A stretch of DNA of 34,623 bases from a virus. The stretch is from positions 1-34,623 of IMG/VR virus record IMGVR_UViG_3300044630_000639; one strand, written 5' to 3'. The translations under genes were made by a program, and so were the position numbers. This document shows, one piece after another, positions 7,149 through 15,162 of the stretch (position 1 is its first letter; every line of letters starts with the position of its first letter). Under the pieces are notes generated by a model. The model searched no databases and was not told where the DNA came from. It saw only the letters and a program-made list of their open reading frames with translations.

Positions 7149-9748
7149 CCTGGTGCTATGCCAGACCATGTAATTATACCAAAACCAGATTGACCTGCTG
7201 ATCCAGGGATATTTTTGTATCCTGCTGCTGACCCAGCACCGCCACGTGCACCGCCATTAGTAGAGCCTCGGCCTGGACTGAAGTAACTTTGAGCTCTGGC
7301 TGCTCCACTTGCACCGCCGCTCTGTAATAAGATAGTGCTTGCACCCAGAGCAATAGTAGACGACCCTCCTGCGGCACCTGCACCTTGGCCACCGCCACCC
7401 GCACCACCTGTACCGATATCATATGAATATGTTTGCCCTGCTGATACAGTTCGAGTTACTGATACTAAATCCGATGCACCACCACCAAGACCAAACAACC
7501 AGTGATTTTTATCGCCGCCATCTGATCCGCCACCACCGCCACCGCCACCGCATATAGTAAATGTAGCTGAGGTTACATAAGCTGGAACAGTCCAACTACC
7601 GCTACCTGATATTGTCAATGATCCAGTAAATGGTACAGGAGTTCTTGACGTATCTGCAATTGCACAACTAGCACTTGCACCTTTACCGTCTAGTGTAATA
7701 GTTATATTTTCTACACCTTCTGTAGTCAAGTCGTTACTAAGAGTAAACGCAGCAGATTCAGCTGAGCCAACTATAAATTGTCCAGTCATGGCTCCTGATG
7801 ATAAATCGGCAGCATTAACGCCACTTAGTGACCATCGAACTACTTCTCCGGTGGTTGCTCCAACAGATGACATGGTAAAGGTTACTGTCTCGCCTTCATC
7901 TATAGATGCGGTATCTCCGAATATACTGTACACAGGACTAAGTGATATATTATTTACTATACACGATGCACTAACTCCTTTATTGTCAAGAAATACTTTT
8001 AATGTTCTTGCTCCGTATGTTGTATGATTTAATTTTGGAGTAAAGCTAATTGTGTCAGTTGTACCTACTACAAAATTACCACTCAACGCACCAGCCGTTA
8101 ATGCAGTTGCGTCTATACCAGTTGCGGTATAATGAACTACTGTACCATTTGTTAGGCCAGTACCACCCAAAGTGAATGTAACTGTATCGCCTTCATCTAC
8201 TGAACTAAAATCAGGAGTCAGCGTGTAGATTACTGTAGGGTCATTTAGATTTTCCGCACCTTGGATTGATCTGGATGTAATTAACGGTTGCCATGCACCA
8301 CTAACTTTAGTCCAACCATTTAATAATTCTTTCCACATGCCATCAACTTTAACCCATGCACGATCAATACTTCTCCAATTATTAGATTTTTTTAAATTAA
8401 TATTAAAAGATTTTGTAAAGACTAAAAGCGCAGCTCCATTTTTGTCTGGATATCCGGGATTAGTACTTGGATACTCAGGTATTGAGGCGCCGCCTGGGCC
8501 AGAACCAGAACCTGCTTGTATAATAGTTCCGTAGCTTATACCGCCTTCGCCACCGTCGGATCCATTGGTACTACTAGCACCAGCCAGGCCGCCAAAATAT
8601 CCACCACCGCCACCACCACCAGTAGATGGACCTTCTGCTGAATCAGCACCTTGGCTTGTTCCGCCACTGCCTCCGACTATCTGAGCATTGCCGCCAACTT
8701 TACCTTGAGTCCCAATTATACCACCACCTCCGCCACCGCCACCACCTGCAGCAACAGCAACTACCACACCGTTAACTGTGATAACAGTGGCTCCACCGCC
8801 ACCACCACCGCGTCCTTCCCTAGATGCAGCACCGGCAGTGCCGCCGCTGAAATTAGTTGGACTAGTTAATCCTTTACCACCAGCATATCTTACTCCGGCG
8901 CCACCGACTGACACTACAACAATATCGCCCTGCGTTACTCTTATTTTTCTATTTGCATATCCGCCTGTTCCGCCTGTTCCGCCTTGGCCGCCACCATACG
9001 AAGTGTATACCGGTTCGTACACTGGAGCATATACTGGTTCATATACTGCTTGTACTCCCTCGGGTACTGCGGCCCACGACACAATAACTGTACCAGAACT
9101 ACCTGCTGCACCCGATGATCCATATCCGCGCGGTGATCCTGACCCACCGGAACCAGCACCGATAGCAGAAGATGCGCCTGGAGATACAGCTTTAACTGCT
9201 CTGTTTGCACCTCCGCCGCCACCTGCAGCCTTTACGATAGTTGCTCCGTTTACTGCAACAACAGTTGCTGATCCTGCTCGTCCTGCCCTATCTGTGCCGC
9301 CGCCTTTTCCACCAGCACCTACAGTGGCAGTAATTATTTGGCCCGGTGTCACGGCTACAGTTGTTGTAGCCAATTCCCCAGCTTGTCCGCCTAGTCCATA
9401 TATATTATGATTCTTATCGCCACCATCAGAGCCGCCGCCTCCACCACCGCCACCAACGGCAGTTATGTTAACGGATGTAACTCCTTTTGGAACAACTAAC
9501 TCTTTACTTACAATTGCTTGCCCGGCAGCAACGCCCGCTCTTACTACAACCGTTCCAACTACTTGAGTTCCAGTTTGTACACTACCGACTTGGCGTGTCC
9601 CAGTCTGACGAGCAACCGTTTCACCAGCGGTGCCGCTTCCACCGCCACCGCCCCATAAGAAAAACTCAAGTGCGCTGACTCCTTGCGGAATAACGTAGAT
9701 GTATGTACCAGGTATAGTATATTCTGTAGTTTGACTTATAAGACTCAT
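7145..9748 (-). CDS. Glycine-rich tail-fibre/adhesin-like protein
   Basis: An 867-residue protein. Residues 1-445 contain long poly-Gly lattices (for example 99-110, 315-319, 335-343, 377-383) between short beta strands. A YEPVYAPVYEPVY repeat lies at about 236-248. Residues 457-490 form a Trp-rich motif (W-x-K-V-D-G-x-W and W-T-K-V-S-G-x-W) like those in other phage fibres. Two related Calx-beta/Ig-like repeats follow (about 505-600 and 605-705, each with D-E-G-D/E-T-V-T-F-T), then a third glycine-rich domain (712-867) that repeats the GGSDGGDKNH block seen at about 105-114. This fits a distal receptor-binding fibre or adhesin; direct proof is lacking. No signal peptide is seen. Confidence 0.75.
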   Translation of the reverse strand: MSLISQTTEYTIPGTYIYVIPQGVSALEFFLWGGGGGSGTAGETVARQTGTRQVGSVQTGTQVVGTVVVRAGVAAGQAIVSKELVVPKGVTSVNITAVGGGGGGGGSDGGDKNHNIYGLGGQAGELATTTVAVTPGQIITATVGAGGKGGGTDRAGRAGSATVVAVNGATIVKAAGGGGGANRAVKAVSPGASSAIGAGSGGSGSPRGYGSSGAAGSSGTVIVSWAAVPEGVQAVYEPVYAPVYEPVYTSYGGGQGGTGGTGGYANRKIRVTQGDIVVVSVGGAGVRYAGGKGLTSPTNFSGGTAGAASREGRGGGGGGATVITVNGVVVAVAAGGGGGGGGGIIGTQGKVGGNAQIVGGSGGTSQGADSAEGPSTGGGGGGGYFGGLAGASSTNGSDGGEGGISYGTIIQAGSGSGPGGASIPEYPSTNPGYPDKNGAALLVFTKSFNINLKKSNNWRSIDRAWVKVDGMWKELLNGWTKVSGAWQPLITSRSIQGAENLNDPTVIYTLTPDFSSVDEGDTVTFTLGGTGLTNGTVVHYTATGIDATALTAGALSGNFVVGTTDTISFTPKLNHTTYGARTLKVFLDNKGVSASCIVNNISLSPVYSIFGDTASIDEGETVTFTMSSVGATTGEVVRWSLSGVNAADLSSGAMTGQFIVGSAESAAFTLSNDLTTEGVENITITLDGKGASASCAIADTSRTPVPFTGSLTISGSGSWTVPAYVTSATFTICGGGGGGGGSDGGDKNHWLFGLGGGASDLVSVTRTVSAGQTYSYDIGTGGAGGGGQGAGAAGGSSTIALGASTILLQSGGASGAARAQSYFSPGRGSTNGGARGGAGSAAGYKNIPGSAGQSGFGIITWSGIAPG

Positions 9749-10437
9749 TAATCAGTTTCCTTGGTGTTGCAAATTGTGTCGTAATCTTGCATTGTTAGTG
9801 TATTACCTTCATGACTTAGAGCAATTAAACGTTCTGCTAAATCGTGTAAATCCGCATCTGTTTCGGCATCTTCGCGAGCAAATTCAAATAAGCGTATTAA
9901 TAGTGGAATATCGACACTAATAACATCTTGTGGATTAAATTCTTCCTTAACTGGTATCTCGCCGGTTAACGGACCTGCCGCTGGAGTTGCTGCACCGCCA
10001 CTTGCACCATCATCTGCGCTGTGCCATTGATCTGTGCCGTCATTCCATTGATCATTACCGTTGTGCCATGCTGGATTATCACCGGCCCACGCATCTTCTT
10101 TAACGTGTTTAAAATAGTTAACCTGACGTTCACGTTTTTCAGCACCAGCTCGAGTTGGATATTTACCTAAGTTCTTACCAGTATGTGATTTAAGTTCATA
10201 CTGGCTGCCCACTTTTACAATTGTTTCGTCTACAGGTTTAGCCAGTGCTGTTGCTTTTTGGTGAATACGTGTGCTGTATTCTTTACCATATTTGTTACGC
10301 AAATGCGTCATGTAATCAAAATATTCCTGACGTGCCTTAGTATCAGATAGTGCTCTATTCACTAGACCGTGTGCAGTAACAACATCTGCTACTTCATTAT
10401 CTTCGTTAACTGCTGGATTAAAATCTTGTATACGCAT
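9748..10437 (-). CDS. Leader-bearing modular protein, probably head-packaged
   Basis: A 229-residue protein starting MRIQDFNPAVNEDNE; V-N-E followed by D resembles the leader cleavage site of its neighbours. Residues 75-111 form a small beta-beta-alpha module (YELKSHTGKNLGKYPTRAG then EKRERQVNYFKH) that is common in phage proteins. V-K-E followed by D (112-115) and V-K-E followed by E (163-166) are further protease-like sites on either side of an Asp/Trp/Gly-rich linker with a repeated D-Q-W motif. The C-terminus is an acidic helical domain. The gene overlaps the fibre gene by one base and is preceded by a late box. Function unknown. Confidence 0.65.
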   Translation of the reverse strand: MRIQDFNPAVNEDNEVADVVTAHGLVNRALSDTKARQEYFDYMTHLRNKYGKEYSTRIHQKATALAKPVDETIVKVGSQYELKSHTGKNLGKYPTRAGAEKRERQVNYFKHVKEDAWAGDNPAWHNGNDQWNDGTDQWHSADDGASGGAATPAAGPLTGEIPVKEEFNPQDVISVDIPLLIRLFEFAREDAETDADLHDLAERLIALSHEGNTLTMQDYDTICNTKETD

Positions 10438-10465
10438 AATTGCTCTCAGATTGACTCATATAAGA

Positions 10466-10473
10466 TATTTATG
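10466..10473 (-). promoter_or_regulatory. Late-type promoter box CATAAATA
   Basis: Minus-strand CATAAATA, seven of eight bases of the T4 late consensus, 28 bases before the ATG at 10437. It would drive the leader-bearing gene and the fibre gene behind it. Confidence 0.55.
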
Positions 10474-10507
10474 CTAATTTAATTCTAAGTAAAACTTATA
10501 AAAAGAC

Positions 10508-10536
10508 TTGACTTTAACGGTAAAAGATAGTATAAT
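10508..10536 (+). promoter_or_regulatory. Sigma70 promoter for the plus-strand gene
   Basis: TTGACT (10508-10513), a 17-base spacer and TATAAT (10531-10536): eleven of twelve consensus bases at optimal spacing. It points to the gene at 10571. Transcription should start near 10543. A six-codon ORF (ATG at 10541, stop at 10561) lies within the short leader and may be chance. Confidence 0.8.
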
Positions 10537-10570
10537 AGCTATGTCTTTAATCAACCTATGAGTAAACTCA

Positions 10571-11017
10571 ATGACACAAATAGCAGAATTATTAAATGAA
10601 ATTATCGGTGACCCAATTAACGGACCATATGAAGGTGAGGATTATTGGATTGACACTGATGGCACAATACAAGTAGCTGAGAACAATGTTAAGTTGGCGG
10701 CCATAATTATGCGTCGAGCAAATAGTAGTGGATACTTTGATACTAAGTTAGTTAAAGTAGGCAACAAGGGTGATAGTATATTACTTGGCTTTGATACTAT
10801 GGCTGACATTGAGCCGGTGTACACATCAAAAATTGGATTCAAACGTGATACCTTAGCCGAAGTAAAGCGAGATTTGGCTGGCAAGTTCTGTGTGTATCTT
10901 AATAAGAAACGTGCTAGTCGTATGTTTAGTAAACTATCAGCGGTTAAAGCGTATCTAAAGAAATTAGACTTGGATTTACAAACAGACGGGCAAGAGCCAG
11001 AAGCACTAGACGATTAA
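10571..11017 (+). CDS. Plus-strand early-type gene of unknown function
   Basis: A 148-residue protein that I do not recognise. It is soluble, with an acidic N-terminal half (EGEDYWIDTDGTIQV) and a Lys/Arg-rich C-terminal half (AEVKRDLAGKF, YLNKKRASRMF, VKAYLKKLDLD), ending acidic. It is the only plus-strand gene in the first 27 kb and has its own strong sigma70 promoter, so it is probably expressed early from host RNA polymerase. The ribosome-binding site is weak. It converges on the 961-residue gene, with a perfect hairpin between them. A small regulatory or takeover protein is possible, but that is inference from position and promoter only. Confidence 0.75.
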   Translation: MTQIAELLNEIIGDPINGPYEGEDYWIDTDGTIQVAENNVKLAAIIMRRANSSGYFDTKLVKVGNKGDSILLGFDTMADIEPVYTSKIGFKRDTLAEVKRDLAGKFCVYLNKKRASRMFSKLSAVKAYLKKLDLDLQTDGQEPEALDD

Positions 11018-11035
11018 AGGGTTGCCCCTTTAATC
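11012..11035. terminator. Bidirectional hairpin between convergent genes
   Basis: A perfect 10-bp stem (GATTAAAGGG with CCCTTTAATC) around a TTGC loop spans the stop of the plus-strand gene and ends one base before the stop of the minus-strand gene. A clear U-tract is missing on either side, so termination may be partial. Confidence 0.6.
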
Positions 11036-13921
11036 TTATGGTGTTAGTTTAGCTTGATTTGCTATAGTTTTAAACTGTGATGCAAGTTTAGGATCTGCAG
11101 CGGCTTTGTTAAGCACACCCATTATTGGAGCAAGTGCTTTTACATCAGTTGATGTTGCTGTGCCTAACGTAGCTGAATCAAGTGCTTTATCCAATGTGGC
11201 CGGAGCAACCGTAGTGCCTGTTGCGGTTTTTAGTGTATTAGTTGCCGCAGCCGCTTTTGCTACAGCCGCTGGATCAGCTGGTTTAGCACCCGGTGTTGCG
11301 GTAGCTACTGTGGCTGCACCAGGAACTGCAAACTCTTTAACGGGCTTTTTTACAGCGGCTTTTTCCTTACGTAAGCGTATTTGTTCTTGGCGTTCTGCTG
11401 GTGTAGGAACCTGAACATTCTGCATACGATCCATATTACCTAACTTAGTAGCAATAACTTTATGTCCACGTGATTCTTTAAATTCACGCAACTTGCTTTG
11501 TAAGTCTGAATACTGTTGATTTAAACTGCCTAATCTACGTGCTAATTCATCTTTAAGTTGTGGATCTTGTGATGTAGTCGGATCCATTTGAATTTGTTGT
11601 AATGCACTACGTTTAGCCTGATAATCTTCTCGATCAAGTAATGGGGTTTCACTGCCTTCACCTAGACGATTGCGACTAGCCGCACGTGCTGCCATACTGC
11701 TTACACCTGCTTGTGCTTGCTTTTTATCCTTCATAGGATCTTCATTCTTAACAGTTAAAATTTCATTAGAGAATTTAACTTTAGTAGGATTAATACTGTC
11801 AACATAGTGTTGAATAGCTGGACTATTGTTGTTAGCATCTACTAGATCTTTAAGTAAGAATGGTTGACTTGTAGCGGCTACTACCATATTAGTAATAACT
11901 TCTGGTGCAACTTCTGTATGTCCCTGTTGAATAAGTTCTTGTACTGCGGCCAACACAGCGCCTTCAACTGGATCGTTAGATTCAATACCTTCATTAATAG
12001 CACGGTAAGCTAAGTTCTTACCATAGTTAGATTGGATGTAGGCCATAGCGTGCCCTTTAGTTGGGAACACTTTATCGGTGACTGGCTGACGTGTATCAAG
12101 GCTAACTACGTGATACCCTTTAGCTTCTGGTTCTTTTTGAGCATAAGGCGCATCTAATTTCTCTTGACGATGTGCATCATATTCAGCATCTGGATCACGT
12201 TCAACTCTGGTACGCTCTTCAGGACCACTTTCCCAACCTTCTTCTACGTCTTTACTAACAGTATCATGATAGTATTCGGCGCTTGCTACTTTTAAACCAT
12301 TGGCTTCTGCGTACTGTTTAGCACCTTTATGTGTGCGGAATTTTTTCTTAACTGTTTTAGTTTTTGGATCGTATACATAGAAATCGTTGTTCCAAGTAGT
12401 ACGTGCTTCCACCACACCTTGATTTTGCTTTTTAATCCATGCATTGGCTTCTTCAGCTGATTTAAATGGACCAGCAACACTTCCGCCTTGACCATCTTTA
12501 AATACACGCCAAACACCGTCTTTAGTTTCACGACCAGTGTAGTTTTCTGCTAGGTCTTTTACTAAACGTACATCTTGTTTAAGCACTACTGCTTGCCCAC
12601 CATCTTCTAAGTCTAGGTCAAGATATACACGATTTCTTAACTTGTCAGTTTTGATCTGACGAACATATCCAGTTTTACCAGCATCACGACCTTTAACGAT
12701 AGTAACTTTTTTGTGTAGACCTTTGCTAGGACCACGACCTTCTGCCATGTTACCATGATCTACGTAAAAGCGTTCGTTGCTACTACCATTAGCCGCTGCA
12801 TTGTCTTTAGCATTGTTTAAATTTTGTACCAATGATTCAATACTCTTTGGGTTAAGATTGATTTTTCTGTTACCACGTTCATGTTCGTATGATTTACCAG
12901 TTTCTAATGTGTAGCCATAGTATTCAATAAGTTCAGCTAACGTACCTGACTTACTACGCTCTCTACCATTTCTTTCTGATGTTATTGAGTAAACATCAGC
13001 CGCACCTTCACCAACTTGTGTATAAGGATGTGGATCGTTTTCTTCTTCATCACGATTGCGATTACGCTCTTGTTCGGCATCAGTTGGAACTTCTTTAGGC
13101 CAAGGAATTGATTTTCTTTTTGCTGCACGTTGTTTAGCTTGAGATTTGGCAAATTCTTCCATACCTTCTCCTAATAAATCTTCGTCGTCATCATGATCCC
13201 AGCTATCGTCATCTTCTTCGTCATCATAGTCATCATCTTCTTCCGCAGGACCGTAGTCCATAACGTCTAAACTGTCCCAACCTTGGTTAGGGTGATAGTT
13301 ACCATTGGCTTTAAGAGCAAACTCTGTAGCTTTGTGTGCTAGATCGTCGTAGCTGGTAACCGGACCAATATACTGTTCTAGTTGTCTATAACTTGCTTGG
13401 TTAAATTCATCACCATCATTGAAGTGACGATAGACAATTTTACTAGCCGCACGCAACACTTCACCTTCAATAGTTTCTGCCGCACCCTGTGCCGGTACTA
13501 ATTTTTCATATAGTGCTTCGTATTCTTTTTGTAATGCTCCGGTACCATTCCAGTAGGTACGTGGCTCATCAGGTAAACTAACACGATCACTACCTGTGTT
13601 CCAACCTTCTTCAACAGTGGTATAACGTTTACTTGGCTTACCATGTTTAGTATATTCACGACCTGGTCTGCTACCTTTACGACTTGGACGTTTTTCTTCT
13701 ACACCAATGTCATCTTCCATAAAATTAGCGTATGCTTCTGCTAATTCTTCTTCTTTAGTTTTAGGAGTAGGACCTTTAGCTAGATCTTTGATGATGCTAT
13801 CTCCTACTAATTTTTTACCCGGGGTACCTTTGTCTGTACCCTTCCATTGCTCACCTGGTTTTTGTTCAGGCTCACCGGCAAATTTAGACATAGCTTCTAA
13901 TAGTTTTCGCATCATACTCAT
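11036..13921 (-). CDS. 961-residue modular protein, candidate head-packaged polyprotein
   Basis: A hydrophilic protein with leader MSMMRKLLEAM (L-L-E followed by A). Motifs of the form hydrophobic-x-E then G/A/N recur at Glu 9, 62, 105, 252, 305, 394, 459, 505, 561, 644 and 755, between small modules. These include a very acidic stretch (226-248), a KOW-like segment (403-435: KVTIVKGRDAGKTGYVRQI) and three related beta-beta-alpha units (about 467-498, 511-541 and 602-633). The C-terminus is Ala/Thr/Pro-rich. The motif is the one cut by T4 gp21-type prohead protease, so the chain may be processed in the head. The ATG overlaps the stop of the 55-residue gene (ATGA). Function unknown. Confidence 0.75.
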   Translation of the reverse strand: MSMMRKLLEAMSKFAGEPEQKPGEQWKGTDKGTPGKKLVGDSIIKDLAKGPTPKTKEEELAEAYANFMEDDIGVEEKRPSRKGSRPGREYTKHGKPSKRYTTVEEGWNTGSDRVSLPDEPRTYWNGTGALQKEYEALYEKLVPAQGAAETIEGEVLRAASKIVYRHFNDGDEFNQASYRQLEQYIGPVTSYDDLAHKATEFALKANGNYHPNQGWDSLDVMDYGPAEEDDDYDDEEDDDSWDHDDDEDLLGEGMEEFAKSQAKQRAAKRKSIPWPKEVPTDAEQERNRNRDEEENDPHPYTQVGEGAADVYSITSERNGRERSKSGTLAELIEYYGYTLETGKSYEHERGNRKINLNPKSIESLVQNLNNAKDNAAANGSSNERFYVDHGNMAEGRGPSKGLHKKVTIVKGRDAGKTGYVRQIKTDKLRNRVYLDLDLEDGGQAVVLKQDVRLVKDLAENYTGRETKDGVWRVFKDGQGGSVAGPFKSAEEANAWIKKQNQGVVEARTTWNNDFYVYDPKTKTVKKKFRTHKGAKQYAEANGLKVASAEYYHDTVSKDVEEGWESGPEERTRVERDPDAEYDAHRQEKLDAPYAQKEPEAKGYHVVSLDTRQPVTDKVFPTKGHAMAYIQSNYGKNLAYRAINEGIESNDPVEGAVLAAVQELIQQGHTEVAPEVITNMVVAATSQPFLLKDLVDANNNSPAIQHYVDSINPTKVKFSNEILTVKNEDPMKDKKQAQAGVSSMAARAASRNRLGEGSETPLLDREDYQAKRSALQQIQMDPTTSQDPQLKDELARRLGSLNQQYSDLQSKLREFKESRGHKVIATKLGNMDRMQNVQVPTPAERQEQIRLRKEKAAVKKPVKEFAVPGAATVATATPGAKPADPAAVAKAAAATNTLKTATGTTVAPATLDKALDSATLGTATSTDVKALAPIMGVLNKAAADPKLASQFKTIANQAKLTP

Positions 13922-14085
13922 TTTGTTTTTCTCTTTTTAGGTTGTTTATACGTGCCACCAAACAATGTGCCCACTTTAGGACCTGTGCCTACACCTGGTA
14001 CAGTAGCAATAGCGCCAGAGCTAGTTGCTCCGCTGGTTGCATCTTCGGTTAAGTCTGGTCGTTTGATAATATCGGTTATTTTCAT
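13918..14085 (-). CDS. Short basic protein, leader-like N-terminus
   Basis: A 55-residue gene. It starts MKITDIIKRPDLTEDATSG, with L-T-E followed by D as a possible protease site, continues as a Gly/Ser/Thr/Val-rich segment (GAIATVPGVGTGPKVGTLFGG) and ends in a basic tail (YKQPKKRKTK). Its TGA overlaps the ATG of the 961-residue gene (ATGA), supporting translational coupling and a real gene. The basic tail and the leader fit a small DNA-associated internal head protein, but no family is recognised. Confidence 0.65.
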   Translation of the reverse strand: MKITDIIKRPDLTEDATSGATSSGAIATVPGVGTGPKVGTLFGGTYKQPKKRKTK

Positions 14086-14090
14086 ATATG

Positions 14091-14098
14091 TATTTATT
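14091..14098 (-). promoter_or_regulatory. Possible late-type box AATAAATA
   Basis: Minus-strand AATAAATA next to the stop of the 100-residue gene. It is only five bases from the ATG at 14085, so a transcript starting here would have almost no leader for that gene; it could still serve the 961-residue gene. Confidence 0.3.
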
Positions 14099-14396
14099 GT
14101 AATGTAAAACTTATGGTATGTTCATTGATCTGTTCAACATTAAATGTTTGATTGACAATTTGTAAATTACGCAGGGAGAATTGTGCTATGGAGTTGCTCT
14201 GAGAGATTATTTCAATTCTAGCAATATTGTTATTATTGTTAGGCATCACTATCCAGATATTTTCGTTAATTAACGTTTTAGAATCCCAAATCCAAGTGCG
14301 TTCTGTTAATAAATCATCATTTATATACAATCGATAATTATTTTGTTCAACAGGATCTATACAATGTACTTCTACTGTAAGATTTATTGCGTTCAT
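14094..14396 (-). CDS. Small beta-rich protein of unknown function
   Basis: A 100-residue protein with alternating hydrophobic strands (INLTVEVHCID, NYRLYINDDLLTERTW, NIWIVMP, IARIEIISQSN, QFSLRNLQIV, HTISFTL), the pattern of a single beta-sandwich like carbohydrate-binding or virion decoration domains. It resembles in style the 149-residue protein encoded at 15163-15612. It starts two bases after the stop of the NMNAT-like gene. No catalytic motif or signal peptide is seen. A virion accessory or sugar-binding role is inference. Confidence 0.6.
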   Translation of the reverse strand: MNAINLTVEVHCIDPVEQNNYRLYINDDLLTERTWIWDSKTLINENIWIVMPNNNNNIARIEIISQSNSIAQFSLRNLQIVNQTFNVEQINEHTISFTLQ

Positions 14397-14397
14397 A

Positions 14398-15132
14398 TTA
14401 GATTAAGCGTAATGCTTTGAGATTTTTATTAATAGCACCGGGTTTGATATCTACAGTAAGCGCACTGGCCCATCGTGGATCATTGGCTTCTTTCTTATTC
14501 TTTGGAATATAACCACTACATTCTGCTAATTCTGGATCTGCTAACATCATACCTTTACGCACTGCTTGGTATAAAGGTTCAGCTAGTTTACCTGCACCTG
14601 TTGCCTGCGCAAATGCTTGTAAGTCATTATTAGCCGCTGCCTCACGTGCTGAACTAGCACTAACACCTGCTATACCATCTGCATCAGGATCACGTTCACC
14701 ACTAGAAACAAATTTAATATCATCAAACTTGTAGTAAGCACCATTAACACCTTCTACGCCATTGTACTTAGGTATCAATTCTTGGAAACTATCAATACGA
14801 TCACTACCTGCAACCATTGTTATATTTCTATAACCCTTGGCATATAACCAATGAATAACGTCCATGATAGTTTTTATGTTAGTATCGTATACAACATGGC
14901 CTGCTTGATCTGGAAATAATGCTCGAACAAACTTAACTTTGGTAGCGTAATCTAACGGATTCTTTTTCTTATCTTGTGATTGGCTAACAAACACAAAGTA
15001 ATCACCACCTTGACTAGCTTTGGCTACAGTGTTGATTAATTGTCCGTGCCCTACAGTAGGAGGATTCATGCGGCCAAAACAAAATGCTGCATGTTTAGTA
15101 GTTGTTGATTCAAAAATTTCAGTGAGAAACAT
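14398..15132 (-). CDS. NMNAT-like nucleotidyltransferase with capsid-targeting-like leader
   Basis: A 244-residue protein with the HIGH-superfamily fold. FCFGRMNPPTVGHGQLI (about 18-34) carries the nucleotide-binding T/H-x-G-H motif and GVSASSAREAA the (I/V)S-x-S/T-x-x-R motif of NMN and pantetheine-phosphate adenylyltransferases. The likely reaction is adenylyl transfer from ATP, for example to NMN to make NAD. The N-terminus MFLTEIFESTTT has L-T-E and I-F-E sites and closely resembles the T4 Alt start (MELITELFDE as I recall it), which is cut by gp21. So the enzyme may be packaged and injected. A late-like ACTAAATA box lies 22 bases upstream. Confidence 0.8.
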   Translation of the reverse strand: MFLTEIFESTTTKHAAFCFGRMNPPTVGHGQLINTVAKASQGGDYFVFVSQSQDKKKNPLDYATKVKFVRALFPDQAGHVVYDTNIKTIMDVIHWLYAKGYRNITMVAGSDRIDSFQELIPKYNGVEGVNGAYYKFDDIKFVSSGERDPDADGIAGVSASSAREAAANNDLQAFAQATGAGKLAEPLYQAVRKGMMLADPELAECSGYIPKNKKEANDPRWASALTVDIKPGAINKNLKALRLI

Positions 15133-15154
15133 AGTAATCCTGTAGCTATTACTA

Positions 15155-15162
15155 TATTTAGT
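15155..15162 (-). promoter_or_regulatory. Late-type promoter box ACTAAATA
   Basis: Minus-strand ACTAAATA shares the TAAATA core of the late consensus and sits 22 bases before the ATG at 15132, next to the stop of the upstream gene. Confidence 0.4.

Noticed and set aside
8778-9410. Long plus-strand open frame rich in proline (PPPPPPRPS, PPVPPVPPWPPP)
   Set aside because: It is the antisense of the glycine codons in the fibre gene; Gly-rich GGN codons read as Pro CCN on the other strand. No ribosome-binding site or promoter supports it.
10541-10561. Six-codon leader ORF before the plus-strand gene
   Set aside because: It begins upstream of or at the predicted transcription start, has no ribosome-binding site and no attenuator structure follows.
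11106-11414. Plus-strand Ala/Val-rich open frame
   Set aside because: Antisense of the Ala/Thr-rich C-terminus of the 961-residue protein; no start signals.
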